DNA of 64,000 bases from Branchiostoma floridae (lineage: Eukaryota; Chordata; Leptocardii; Amphioxiformes; Branchiostomatidae). The stretch covers positions 44,746 through 108,745 of the forward strand of contig NW_023365795.1 in NCBI RefSeq assembly GCF_000003815.2, read 5' to 3'. Positions 31,994-44,850 of the stretch are shown here, piece by piece. Position numbers and translations under genes: made by a program. The notes below the pieces were generated by a model. The model did no database searches. It had not been told where the DNA came from and saw only the letters and a list, made by a program, of their open reading frames with translations. How positions within the stretch are numbered: position 1 is the stretch's first letter; each line of letters opens with the position of its first letter.

Positions 31994-32435
31994 CTGCACA
32001 ACAGCAAAACAATGTGTAAGTTTCAGGCTGAATGTGTGGTACTCATTGTGCTGTCTTTGGTGCTGAAATCATGGTGGTTGTAAAGGCTATTATGGTATGG
32101 GTACAATGATTGACACCTGGGTGGAAAACTTTGATCTGACCATAACTCAAACCAATCTTGCACAACAAAACAGTAACGTGTAAGTTTCAGGCAGAATGTG
32201 TGGTACTGATTGTGCTGTCTTTGGTCTGAAATCATGGTGGCTGCAAGGCCTATTATGGTATGGCTACACCAATGGACACCTGGGAGGAAGACTTTGATCT
32301 GACCATAACTCAAATCAATATTGCACAACAAAACAGCAATGTGTAAGTTTCAGACAACTTATAACAGTCTGGTTGTATGACTGTGTGGTCTATTTTTGGT
32401 GCTGAAATCATGGTGGTTATTAAGGCTACCGTCAC
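31985..32435. repeat. About 164-bp tandem array abutting the Z-alpha 1 exon
   Basis: GTGTAAGTTTCAG occurs at 32014, 32178 and 32341. Two full and one partial units are clear, with a weaker relic near 32522. The first unit overlaps the polypyrimidine tract of the Z-alpha 1 splice acceptor. Confidence 0.85.
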
Positions 32436-35400
32436 AGTGGCTTGCAATTAATTTCCTTAGTTCCTAGACATTATAAAGTAACAATTTACCAGGGAGGTTT
32501 GAAATTAAAGAAAACAGCTGTGAAAAAACTTTGATTTGACCATGACTCAAGAAACATGTGAGTCCAGTAAAAGAATCTGCCGGGGGGTGGGGGGTGGTAT
32601 GAAATATTGTGATTTTACCATATCTGTGCCATAAATCAATATAAAGGAGCTGATCCTGACATCTGGGTAAGCAGATTACTGCCATCTACCCATCAGCTCA
32701 TTTACCACATGGTTATCAGAGTAGTTGGCATGTAGATAATTGTGATCTGTTTTACGATTATGACAATGATATATTGCATAAGACAACATGATGTTTCATC
32801 AAAATGATCCTAACAAGGCAGGCTCCAAATTTCAGTTTGACTTCTTGGTTCTTAGGTTTGGCCAGCCCTTTATCTGCTTCATCTGATTTAAAGTGATAAA
32901 ATCACCTGAATGATACAACTGTCTTTAAATTCTAATTATTCCAATGATTTTTTTATTCATTCACCCACAATATGTTCAATATACAGCGTTTGAATATATT
33001 GCTAAACCAGTCTGACGAGTTGGATTTCTGGCTTTAATTACTCCCGCTAAAACTTCAAAGAAAAAACATTGCATTTCATTGCAGTATGGCCTTTCAAAGT
33101 ATGTCCAATGAGGATGCACTGATTCAAATCTATCTCGTATACATCAACATGTAATGATTCAACCTGCAAACGTAATCGACACAATGACAGCAGGGTCAAG
33201 GTTCACATGCACACCATCGTCAAGTTTGCGACATTCACAAATTATCTATGAAATATTCATAGAACTATCCCAGCCATTCTCTGCCATCCATTGCAACCTG
33301 TCATGCATATGGCTTTATCTGTTTCTCACAAAGCGGAAACCATTCACTATCTTTGCCACCGCATGAGCAGTTGCGTCGCCATATTGTTAACACAGCTGTT
33401 CGTGCACAGAATACTGGCTGGTAATTGACCTAGCAGTGTAAGGTCTGTTTCTAGTCCCTCAGGGGAGCAGAAAGAGCTGTCTCGGTGAGAAAAGCTCATT
33501 GTAATCTATCACAATTCTACCTCTCATTTCACAGAGCCAGTTGCTGTTGTAAGCAGTTGATTAAAAGTGACACCACCTCAGAAATCCACCTCATGCATCA
33601 TAGTATTTTGGACACCTTCAATACAAGGGAAACAAAGCAGAATAGCTCAATGCTGCCTATTATTCATAAAGTGACTGAAATGTTCACCTTACTGATGGTT
33701 ATTTCTGTTATCTCCCTTGCACAGAAGTATTTGTTATGTCTGGTTCGTTTTGTGTTGAAACTGAAAAATGCCAAATCTATGTATGAAAGCATACTACCCA
33801 AACAAAGTAATAAAAAAATTTCGACAGAGACAAATGACCACAGAGCAGATATTTCATTTATCAGTGAAAGGAACAAAGCTAAATGTTTCTGAAAATCTTG
33901 TATGCCAACCTTCAAATAGGAGCATTTAATTTGGACACGCTTCTTGCTTTCCACTTTGTCTCTATTCTTTAATCCTTCACATTCTGATCTATTTATTCCC
34001 TTTCATCATTTGAAGCATTAATGTACATGTATGATATGAAGAAACATAATAAAATGAGTGTATATGGGCACATCTGGCACATCAATACTGCAATAATGCT
34101 GCATGTGGAAATATTGATTATCAAATCAAGGCATGTGGAGAATATTTATCCCTAACACTGAGAAGTGGGCCAACCATATCATCAGGATAAACCACTGCAA
34201 GATTAATAGAAGATATCATAAATGGACTGTTACATTTCAAAATGTTTAAAGGGGGGACCTTCTTGATAGAATATTTCCTCATCTTTTCTGAAGAGGCTTT
34301 GAAATTAAATAGTTAGGAGGGTACCTAGACACAAGGAGAAGTCTGGATTGTTGTTAAGCCTTAAAGAAGCAAGGAGTGTCATTTTTAGTTGTAACAGGTT
34401 ACGTAACAGCAAAGTTGATTGCAGTGTCTTTAGGAAAGGAATGCCATTCTGTTTCCATTTGATTAAAGTGCCATGAATATTTGGAGCAAGTGCAGGACAG
34501 CTTGGACCATGGTCTCAAAATTCTAAATACTGTTGGACTATGTACTTTAAATGGATTTAAGTTGAGTGAATCTGATTTTGTGGTAGGGAGGAAATGGAGG
34601 TCACGTTCAAGGCAAAGTGGTCCCTGCAGAAACCACTGCAAAAATTATGACTGGTTATCTATTGTCTCTGGATATTAGAAATATCTATTTTCTCTAGTTT
34701 TGAAATGGTACGGTCCAAAAATGCCAACCAGCATCCTGTAGGGAAAGATCAATAGTCACGTGTAGTACAGGGAAGACATATCGCCCCAGGGAAAATCTCC
34801 CTCACATTATCAGTACAACATTACCACCAAGCAAACTGTGGGTCCTTAATTGCAATCATGAATCACAAGACGGGGCAGACTGCGCGATCAATTAGGGTGG
34901 CATTCTGCACCTGTCTGCGCGCATCTTTAAGAAGACAAGCAGGTTAGGAGTGAATGCACAGGTGACTCCTCAAGGTTACTAGAACATCAACTGTCTGATT
35001 CATCACAGAAATCGCAGAAGGCAGGGAGGGGGGGAGGGGTAGGAATGAGGAATAAGACTTGTAATAAAGTCCTACTGAGTTCGCCCTCTGGTGGGTGAAA
35101 TCAGCCAATGATTTTATTTTGTGTTCTACATCTATTCATGATCATTACACAATTCTTCAAGATATTATTGATGGATATTTTCAGTTCAATAAAGCGTATG
35201 CATTGGTATTCAAGGCCAATACTTACGTGATACATATATATCTGCTTTGAATAGCAGTGTGGATATAAAAATTTTGTAACAGGTTTATGTTGTCCTTTTA
35301 ACCATTTCTCTATAATACCGAATATTTACGGTGATTAAACTGTAAGACTAGGAGTTGAGTAATACAATAGAAACATTCACACATAGAAATGAGAACATCA

Positions 35401-37784
35401 GGAAAAGCTCTATGATGTACTACCCCTATGCTCCAACACCCCTATGTTGCGGCACCCATTTTGTAGGGTTAAGGTTAAGATTTGGAGCTGATAGAACTTT
35501 CAGGGGTAAGTTGTAACCACATGCACAACAGATGATGATAATAAGTTATTTGAATTTTAATCTGATTAAGCGGCAACGGTATCTTGTTCCACTGCCATCT
35601 TCCTTTCCCAGAGCAATGTTCAGAATTTGAATACTTTTTTTCAACTGTGAAAGGTACCCTAGAGCAGAGTGCCACACTGATGTTTGCGTGGACAGATGTT
35701 CTGTACATGTAAATGATTATTACATAGGGTACAGGATGACACCGTGTACTACCATTGCATACACTAGCAGCGGGAGGGTGTCAGAAGTAATCCACACGTG
35801 TCCCTTATGTACGATTTACCACGCGCTACACAAAGTTACGTACGTCAGTGCGCATTGCACAAGGGTGTCATTAACGCCTGGAGGAAATTACCAGCGGTGA
35901 TCAGCAGGGAAACCAGCAGGTACAAGCTTAAGCTTTATCTGGACATGTGTTACTGCCTCACTGTTAGAACATTAGAAAGGTTTGTTCTCAACAGAGGATG
36001 AGGGGTGCTGCTCCCTTATACAACTAAATATGAACCCTGTTACCCATGAAAACAGATTATCCCAAAACTGGAAAATTCAGATTGAACATTTTAGGCTCTA
36101 TGTAGCCACATTCTTTGACTGTAACTTATCTGAATAATAGTATGATTTTACTCTTATGATGCATTGGATGTCCTGCCCCATTTCTACATCAAATTTTCAA
36201 AACCTCATCAACCCCCACCACCTTGGCCTGCTTGGTCCATATTCCTTGCATTGTCCACGATTTTTCTAGGACTTCATTGAAGGCTTTTAATCATTTTCTT
36301 TCATACTGTAGAGTAGATTTCATTTTACAATAGTATGTTGATGAAGGTTGAACATCTAGGTTAGCAATATTTGTCAATAAAGACAAATCAATCACTTCAG
36401 CTGAATAAGCTGAATAAGATCCAACGATTACTTCTGGACATTTTGAGTGACATCCATCACTCTTCTTCATTGTTTTACAATTAAAACAATGTTTTATTCA
36501 GGCATGGGTCCGACTTAACTAATACTGTGCAAAACACAGTAGACTAACAACCCACTTCTCATACAACCAACTATCATTATTCAGAAAAGAGATTGACAAC
36601 AATATAAATGCCCAAGTTCCATCAAAAATGTCAAACCCTAATCTTTTTAAGAGTTAAACAAGAAGCCCAGCATCATAATTTGATCTCCTAATGCTGCAAC
36701 CTTCAAAAATAAGATAGGCAAATCTCCTGGTATTATACTTGCATACTTCATGATTATGCCACCAGCAAACTACCATTTATCTTCATTATCATCACTCACT
36801 TAGGTGTTTTTTCCTCAGGTAAAGTGGCGGGTAGCTTGTTATCTACATTGCCAGGTGGTAAGTTTGACAACAACGGATGAAGTTTTGGATGGGAGCCGTC
36901 AGTTATACAGTGCCTATTACCAACTTGGCTATCAAATAGAACATCTTGGCCTTATTTCATACCTGTCAAGAGATTTGAGTAATGTGGACTTGGAGAAAAA
37001 TCTCCATTCTTTCACTGAGATGAATTGGAAGGGCCCTGGTGGAAGAATTTCCTTTGAGATGAAAATGAAAAAGCCTCATTTGAATCAATAATGATCAATG
37101 TGAAATATTACCTTGAAGTTCTTACACTACCAAAAATGACACACGATTGTTATTCATTCTTTGTAGAAGAAAAGTCATCTTCCATAAAGAAAATTATTCT
37201 CTGTTTGACAAAATAAGAAAAAGTCAGTGAGGCAGTAAAAGTTCGCAATGGTGATGCATGCACAAAACAAGAGATCTAATAAAAAATCATATCTTGGTAA
37301 GATATTTAGTTTTTGTGAATTTCTTAATGCCATAATCCTTGCACCATCACATATTTTATTTATCCTCCCTTTCCCTAATTCTTCCCTTAATCAATCCAAG
37401 CTACATGTATCTCCCTTCATTTGGCTGGCAGTCAGCTGATAAGCTGTGCATGGACTGTACATGTATCATGGTGTACATCCATGAAAAAGGTGTCAACCTG
37501 TAATGCTGCAATACCTGAAAGTACTGCTTGGGGGCTCCAATAACCACCCCACATATACCAAAATTCATTAAGATCAATTAAAAGGATCTTAAGCAGCAAG
37601 TGTGATCACACAGGCACAACCAAAAACAGTATCCTTGTTGTAAAACCCCATTTCTGTGACAAAAATGACAACTTCATCTTCAATGAATTTCATATCAAAC
37701 TAATCAAGCTGAATGTTCCCAAGTTAATTAGCACTTTAATCTGTCACTAACCAATAGTGAGTCAGTACATCAGTTTTATCCCTG

Positions 37785-37866
37785 CGTAGCAGTCCATATT
37801 ATCCCCCTAGCCAGAATGTATCTGGGAATATTCTAGCCAGGTGTATAGTCCAGCCTCCTACACTGG
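37785..37866. repeat. 80-bp inverted-repeat family, copy 2
   Basis: The reverse complement aligns along its length with 10018-10100, including the shared end CCAGTGTAG and the interior ACATTCTG. Confidence 0.6.
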
Positions 37867-38214
37867 TTACCTAGTATGCACCAACACAGTATGTCTGAAA
37901 AATCATTTTGACCCTTGGAATAGTTTGCAAAGGTTGTGGTGGTTTCATTTCCTTGCAAGTCTGTTTCATTTATTTTCCCTGTCTACCATCAGCTAAGGAA
38001 TTCAAACAACCAAGTTACAGCAATATGATGTACAATAAGTTCAAGGTGGTGGACCCACAAAGCTGGCAGTTCCCCAAGAGTAACGACACAATACCACCAA
38101 GGTACCATTTCCAAGGTCTTCACAAGGTCTTATCTCTAAAGCTGTAGGCGGCATGTCTGGAGATTCCTTGCTCAGGGACAACCTGTGCTATAAGGTCACA
38201 GATAAGAACAAATA

Positions 38215-40500
38215 TATCCAGAAAGATGAACGTGCAAGGTTTACAGTCTTAGCAGGTAAGAAGATGGATTATGTAAGAACGGAAGACACACACAAGTAAT
38301 GTGGCTGGTAGGCTTATAGGTCCCAGGATATCAGTCAGCCTTATCAAGGGTCTAATCTAAGAAATCAATGTAGTTAACAAATCTTAAAGGGGCATTCAAC
38401 TCCAGAAGCGAGCAATTTATAATCTGATAGATGATATTTTGGGGGATACAAATGCACCAAACTTTTTGCAAAGTTACCTCATTTGTCTTTTGACAATAAT
38501 CCTTTTCTAAATCCAACCATACAAATCTGCTTCTAATGTATTGCGCTGAATACTATTTTGTCACCATGGCCAACTTCCATCACATTTTCTCATGGTAATT
38601 AGATGAGCTTGACAAAGCAGTTAAGAGGCTATCAAACACATTAAGTTAGTAAAGTCAAAAAGTAAACCTAAACATCACCTCTTGTCATAGTCACATCCTT
38701 CCTACCAGTGCACAATTGGAATCAGGGGAATTCAAGAACTCATTTGCCGCAATGTTCACCCTGCATTTAGGCTTCAACTTATGAAACAAACTTGATTCAA
38801 GCATAACTATTCATTCTCTAAGAATATAATACCCTCTTTTGGAGTGGAATGCTCCTTTAACAGGAGCCTTCTTGCCCAGAAACTTGCATCTATATATGGT
38901 AGAAATTGTCGATAAGCAGAAAGATTTCTAGGAAGCAGGTTCAAAGCTCATTGCTGAAGAGGGGAGACGGATTACTTCAAGACGAAAACGCTCCCTAGAT
39001 GTTTCATCATACTCCAAAAGGTGAGTCTGGCAGAATTCAAAGCTCTTATCTCAGACAGTTTAATAGGACTTTTAAGATAGAAATTGCTGATTCAGGGAGA
39101 CCTGATGGATCCTTAGGAGACACATCACATTCCACCAAGACGCCTGTAGGCTTTTCAAAGGTCCTTCCGATGTCTTATCTCTAAGACTAGTGTGCAGAAT
39201 GTCTGAAGATTGGGGCCCATGGACATTACTGGTATAGTGAAGGTCACAGATATGGCAGTAGCTATGGCATTTTTCAAGGTAACAACTTAAGTGCAAAGCA
39301 ACATGCAGGTGTGCAAAATTGCTTACTTTAAAGACATGCAAAGGCTCCTTAGCAATTATACCAAGCTTTCTAGAAGCTTTTGAATGGATTACAATTTATC
39401 GGGTATGTTATAAATGAAAGGTCATGGAGTTTCTGACCCAGTGACAGATGAAGGTGCAGGTTAAAGATGATAAGAAATATTTCCAGGAATTTGCGATCAA
39501 TAGTAATTCTTCAAATTCAGCAGGTGCAAGAAGCTTGATCACTCAAGTATGCATTTGCCACAAAATTGGTTACAGCACATCTAATAAACCACCTGGCCAA
39601 GATAGATATAGAATATGACACAAGGTTTTCTGTATCACGCAGCGGGTCAGACTGCTGGAGGGTGATCCGGCCCACGGGAGGGCTGGAACAGAGGGTGATG
39701 TGGAATACACAATGTTGTATTTTATCTACATGTACATGTTTGTCATATCCATCTGAGTAATCACCTTCTAATGTGTAATGGTCAGAGGTTGAGGAAATTT
39801 TCGGCGTCCTCAAACAAAAAAATCAACAGCAATTCTAATGTCTGAGTGTTATTTTAATATATTAAATGCTTCATAGCAATCCACATGTCGCACTCAAAGT
39901 GAGTTTGAATTATTCTATGGAAGCCCGTGTGATAATAGAAGTAGAACTCCATGTGATATCCCAAGTTATCATCCAATTCAAAACACCCGTATTGAACGTC
40001 ATCACGGCCTCGGTATGACATAGGTGCCTGTACAAATTTCCAGAAAATTCTGTTTGAGGATTATGTCTTCAAATTCAGCAGGTGTATGAAGCTAGATTAC
40101 TCCAGGATGGATGTTTCATAAAAGTATTTACAGCACATCACACAAAACACCTGGCGCGGAGGGACAAGATAGATAAATATTTCCAGGAAGCCGTGTTCAA
40201 GGTTTGTTTCTTCAAATTCAGTGAGTGTAAGAGGCTGGATTACTGGTGCAGATGGATGCACAACAAAATGCAATGATTCACCTGGCCAGGGAATGGACAG
40301 ATAAGTACAAAATTGTCCAGAAAGTAAGATGCAAGGCTATTCTTCAAAGCCAGAAGGTTAAGGAAGCTTGGCTACTGGATGATGAATACCCCACAAAATG
40401 TAATGGCTTCTCAGAAGTTACAGCACATCTAAATAACACATCTGGCCGGGGGTCCATGGTGATAATGTTGATGCCTATGCCATATGTATTTTCCAGGAAG
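38215..40500. repeat. Degenerate tandem array, unit about 130-180 bp
   Basis: The phrase TTCCAGGAA or TCCAGAAA followed 20-30 bp later by TTCAAATTCAG, then TTACAGCACATC and CACCTGGCC, recurs from 39480, 40037, 40180, 40312 and partly 40490. A relic lies near 38217. A related pair sharing GTCTTATCTCTAA lies at 38096-38168 and 39131-39220. Confidence 0.65.
38384..38860. mobile_element. TTAA-flanked MITE-like element (477 bp)
   Basis: 25-bp terminal inverted repeats (38384-38408 against 38836-38860) differ at three positions. Both ends carry TTAA, as expected for insertion into a TTAA target. There is no coding frame. Confidence 0.7.
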
Positions 40501-41239
40501 ACCTAAGCCTCAAGGTGAGCTTTAACAGGCGGTTACATAACATGATTGAAATTGTATTAATGCTAACAGGCATACATTTTGTACATCATGTACCTTCTAT
40601 ATAATATAGAACATAGGGGCTACATGTAACTGAATTTGACACCTTGTTACTTGGAAAACCTGTGAAAATGGTAATGACAGACACACACACGCTAAAACAA
40701 TACCTCCATTTTTATGATGATGTTATCAAGTAAAATAAGAATGAGATAGATTCAACTGTAATTGTCTCTGTCATTTAATCTGCACCATTGCTGGTAACAG
40801 TCACTTAAGTATGCAACAGAGATTTCAGAATGTTGAAGCATGGACTATCTGTACAATTAAGAGTCCCCTGTGGCAGATATGACCTTCTTTTTCTTGTCGC
40901 CGATGATGATTGTTCACTTCTAGAGGGCTTTGCTGTCATAAAGAATGGCTTTCCCTGCACGCCAAGGGAATGCCTCAGGTCGACAGCTAAACTTTCAGCA
41001 CCTTGGAGAGAACATGAAATTGATGACTTCATCTTTCAACAGCTTTAGTTTTAGTGTCTCCAAATCGAGCACTGACCAGTTTTAGTCTCATTGGAGATCA
41101 TTAATTTGTGCTGCAGTGTAACACACAGAAAAGATTCTCCACAGGCCAGAGATAACAACAAAGGCAAGCCTCATGACGAGAGCAAGGAAAGTACATGTGC
41201 AGTAAAAGGTAAAGTGTTTTTGAGGCCACAGAGGCAGTG

Positions 41240-41465
41240 GAGTGTTATCCATTGTGTCTAGGGCACGTCATTGGAAGAAGGCACTCATCTTTTTCATTCT
41301 ACCACCTTTTAACCGCCACAACCAAAGTCAGGCACCCATCTTTACACCTGGGTGAGGTGAGCAAAGTCACGTTAAGTGCCATTCTCAAGTGCACAGTGTC
41401 TAGCCAGGACACCAGGAATCACACCTGTGACTTCTTGATGTTGTGTCCGCTAGCTTAGCTACATG
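41240..41465 (+). repeat. SINE-like dispersed repeat, copy 1
   Basis: The stretch with CACCTGGGTGAGGTGAGC, AAGTGCACAGTGTCTAGCC and a degenerate tRNA B-box-like end resembles repeats common in marine invertebrate genomes. A diverged copy lies inverted at 54640-54750. Confidence 0.4.
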
Positions 41466-42747
41466 TAGTTGGTCCATAATCAAGATTTAAGCCACTTGCA
41501 ATTATCTAATAAAACGTAAGATATTCAAACCTAAAGCATGGGGTGGGATTATCAATATCCAGCAATCTCTACAAACAACTTGTAGTAAAAAGTGCTGAAT
41601 ACCTAATGGGTAAACTTATTGAAGAGCATTACTGTTATGTGGGGATGTCATGGTTGCTGTCCACAGACAATGGGTCTCCTAGCGCTAGCTTTTCTCCATT
41701 TCATGACACTCTGCACAACACTGATAGATGTTTGAGGTCTCCAGGGCAGTTAATGGAGCCTGCAAAGTTCAAAGGTGTAGCTAAGGGTGAACATTCTAGT
41801 CACACAGGATCATTTCTTCCATTCCATGACCTTGCTGCCGACCACGTAAAGAGGTTTAAACTCTTCTGTGTACCTCAGTTTACAGAGCTAGAGGTACCTT
41901 AGTAGACATTACGATTTGTAGCAAATGCTCATTTCTTGGAATGCTAGCCCTCTTGTTATGTAGAAAATTCTAAGACAGGGCAATTAGGCAGGATTGAAAT
42001 GCATGGCTCAAAATTCCTTCAAGTTTCTTTTTAGTTTCTTCAACATTTGATTCCTATGCCAGAGCCAGCACCATCTTAGCCTGCCAAAATGTACCTTGTA
42101 TGTACTTTTTCTGCAATCTTAGACATATTGTAGGCAGTTATTAGTCCTTCGAAGGTGGACTTCAAGATAGAAGCCATGTTTATATAGGAGAAGCTTCAGG
42201 CATATTGGCCTTAGGCATTAAATCTCTGCACATTCAGAATACAACATACTTAACATTGAAATGGAACATCAAGAGGTTGGATAAAAGAACTAGCCATGGT
42301 GAGTTAGCATTTCTCTACTATAGCTATCAAAGAGCATCATGTTTGCCTGAGTCTTCGGCCACTTGTTTTGAGCCTTGGAATGAAATGAGATTGTTATGCT
42401 GTGAAATTCGATAACCTTGAAATGATTGTCCATGGTGACCGATTGATGCTGTAAGAGATGGTGCTAACTTGGGAATGTAAAAAACTGCAGACTTGGTGGC
42501 ACCAGTAGTAACATCATCACCCTCTCCATGGGTATGGAAGAAAGGCTCCTCACCATTTGGCATGCCTCTCTACATCCTTTATTGAAGATTACCCAATAGG
42601 GAACTATAACCTATCCTTGACTGAATGGGTGCAATTATATAATCCCATCACTCAGCCATGTTCCAACAGAGTATAGTTCTAGTTCTATTGGGACATAAAA
42701 AGGCAAAGTATGACACTGTTTTGATAGCTAGTAGTGCAATTGGTATA

Positions 42748-42972
42748 AGCCCTCTCACAGACATCAAAACGCATGTGTGGTGACAGGAATTCTAGGTAAT
42801 ATATCAAAGGTAAAGGCCCCAAAATTGAAAACAGTTCTTGTCTTGACCATTGTTTTGATTTGCGTTTTTTGGGTGAGCGGGGACGGGGGGTGGGGGTGTG
42901 TGCGCTTTACCTTTGAAATATTACCTACAATTCCTGTCGCAGCACATACGTTTTGATCTCTGTGAAAGGGCT
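42748..42972. mobile_element. 225-bp MITE, copy 2
   Basis: It has the same terminal inverted repeats as the element at 5973-6197 (AGCCCT...CACAGA, GACAGGAATTCTAGG) and exactly the same length. The interior is diverged and contains a G-run near 42870-42895. Confidence 0.85.
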
Positions 42973-44128
42973 CGCATTGTGACCCCTACACTTGTCAATG
43001 AGTATTATAGGTTCTTTGTATGTGCAGAGGCTTCATGCTTGAAGCTTATACACCTGAGCTTTATTCTTATCAGTGAGCTACATTCAGCTGAGCTTGGAAC
43101 TCATTTTTGCATACCAAGGGCAAAGGCCAAGTAGTAAGAATTGACACAAAGAAAAAGCCACCATTACTATATTGAGCTAATAGATTTTTGCCTGAAGCCT
43201 AATGAAATATTGATGCGGTAAATGAAGGGAGAGGCAATTTCCACTGTAAAGTTAGCAGAGCATTCGCAATACCATCTGGTTTGAATCGATCCTATTGTGC
43301 GTAAAACTAGCAGAACATTCGGAATGCCATCTGGCCTTTATGATAAAGGATGGAAAATGTCTGATGTATGGATTTTCTACTTGTTACAGCAACAGATATC
43401 ATATTTTCAGATATCTGCCCATACCCACTGGGGGCACCTTTGACCAAATGCTGATTCACAATGCTGTTCAAGTCACATGACATACATGTAGACCTCAGGT
43501 CATTTCAGCTTGAGAATGATCTTAAGCTCATTGTCTGATCTAAAGCTCATTCATATGAGTGCTTTAGTTTGTGTAAAGAAATAGGATATAAAATCCTTAT
43601 AATGTCAACCATCACAAATCTATTGGAACTTATAATATTTGAAGTTGAAGGTGAGAATAAGATAATGAGTGCTATTTACTGTGACTATTTTTTAATATTC
43701 CAAACTTCCATTTCTCACAGTTCTTGATACAAACACATAAGCACAAGTCTCCCTAGCAAGAAATAAAGGAAGTGCAGTGCAACCAAGAGAACAATTGGAC
43801 TTTTGTGGCTATTTTACTGCAATCCATCTCTATAAATAGTCAGAGAAACTGTCATCATATAAAAATATCAAATCATAAAAACAATAATTTCCAAGTACTG
43901 TATAGATTAATGAACTGGTATACACACTACAAAATATCCACCTTGTCACAGTCACTGAAAGATTAATTTTTTTATTCAGTAGCTGTAATCTGGATCATCC
44001 ACTTTCATTTCCAATTCAAAATTAAACATTTTTTTACGGCCTCACAATTTACAGAGAATACAGTATATCCATTGTAATAACCACAGGCTAGTTGGGCAGC
44101 CCTGGCTATGCGTGCTAAACAACCAAAC

Positions 44129-44149
44129 CAATAAATAAATAAATAAATA
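44129..44149. repeat. (AATA)n microsatellite
   Basis: Five or so AATA units occur here. The preceding sequence could be the 3' tail of a LINE, but there is no coding evidence for one. Confidence 0.7.
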
Positions 44150-44628
44150 TGCACCAACCACATACTTTTCCAGCTCAGTACATAAATCATGTATGCTGGG
44201 CTGGCCCATACTGCAGCCTACTGTAGCACAGAAGCCAGACATTATGTCATTTCACTGTCCAATTTTACAGTCCTTTGTTCCGCCTATTGTCCTGCTACAC
44301 AATGTAGGACACGTGATGCAAGTGACAGACAGAATCGCATCATCCACTATGACTTAACTGTACTATAGACCCAATGTCGCTGCTCTGTTGCATCTTTTTA
44401 TGGCCCTTTTGTCATTTTGAATAATTCATCACAGGGGTGCTCTGTCATTAACATCGTCAAAATCTACATGTATGTAAAATTTGGATGGGGTACCACCAGA
44501 TAAGACATTAGAAAATAAGACATATTAGGAATAAAAAAATCTTTTGACTGAATTTCACTTGCTCATATCCTGGGCATATTCTTTGCAGGCATTCTGAAGA
44601 TTGTCAAAGAAATTTATCATTCCCTTAC

Positions 44629-44700
44629 ACAGTTTGCACTTGCATACATATGTTTTTCAAGATAAAGACTTAAGCCCTGTCTCCTCCTGCTCTCAGCCAT
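44629..44700 (-). CDS. ADAR: Candidate first coding exon of ADAR
   Basis: On the minus strand CACAAAATGGCT gives a good start context. The frame MAESRRRQ... stays open for 24 codons to a donor TGT/GTAAGG in phase 0, exactly the phase needed to join the Z-alpha 1 exon at 31993. It lies beside a promoter-like cluster. The implied intron would be 12.6 kb. There is no homology support because N-termini of this family vary. Confidence 0.35.
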
Positions 44701-44850
44701 TTTGTGACCCCTTGATGAATTGATCTGCGCAGAAAAATGAGCAAGTCGACAGACCAATCATCACCCTCGCAGCCATTTCACACTCCCCTCCTGGCAAAAC
44801 AAATTAACTGCATCTCGCATGCGCAGCTGAGTCGGCTTTTCTTACATCAC
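44701..44850 (-). promoter_or_regulatory. Promoter-like cluster (YY1, CCAAT, NRF1 motifs)
   Basis: In minus-strand sense there are two AAATGGCTG motifs of YY1 type, an inverted CCAAT (GATTGG) and a CTGCGCATGCGA match to NRF1. TATA-less housekeeping promoters often combine these. YY1 sites in this orientation usually sit just downstream of the start site, which fits leftward transcription. Confidence 0.4.

Larger units (their letters stand above)
32436..44628. other. Long non-coding stretch, probably ADAR intron 1
   Basis: No coding exon was recognised. If the first exon at 44629-44700 is correct this is intron 1. It holds a TTAA-flanked element (38384-38860), a degenerate tandem array (38215-40500), an 80-bp repeat (37785-37866), a SINE-like repeat (41240-41465), a MITE (42748-42972) and an AATA microsatellite (44129-44149). 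A 95-codon open frame at 36804-37091 has no known motif. Confidence 0.5.

Noticed and set aside
36804-37091. 95-codon plus-strand open frame
   Set aside because: It has no recognisable motif, no neighbouring exon in phase and ordinary AT-rich composition, so chance is likely.
39517-39813. 98-codon minus-strand open frame
   Set aside because: It overlaps the degenerate repeat array and has no motif or splice context.
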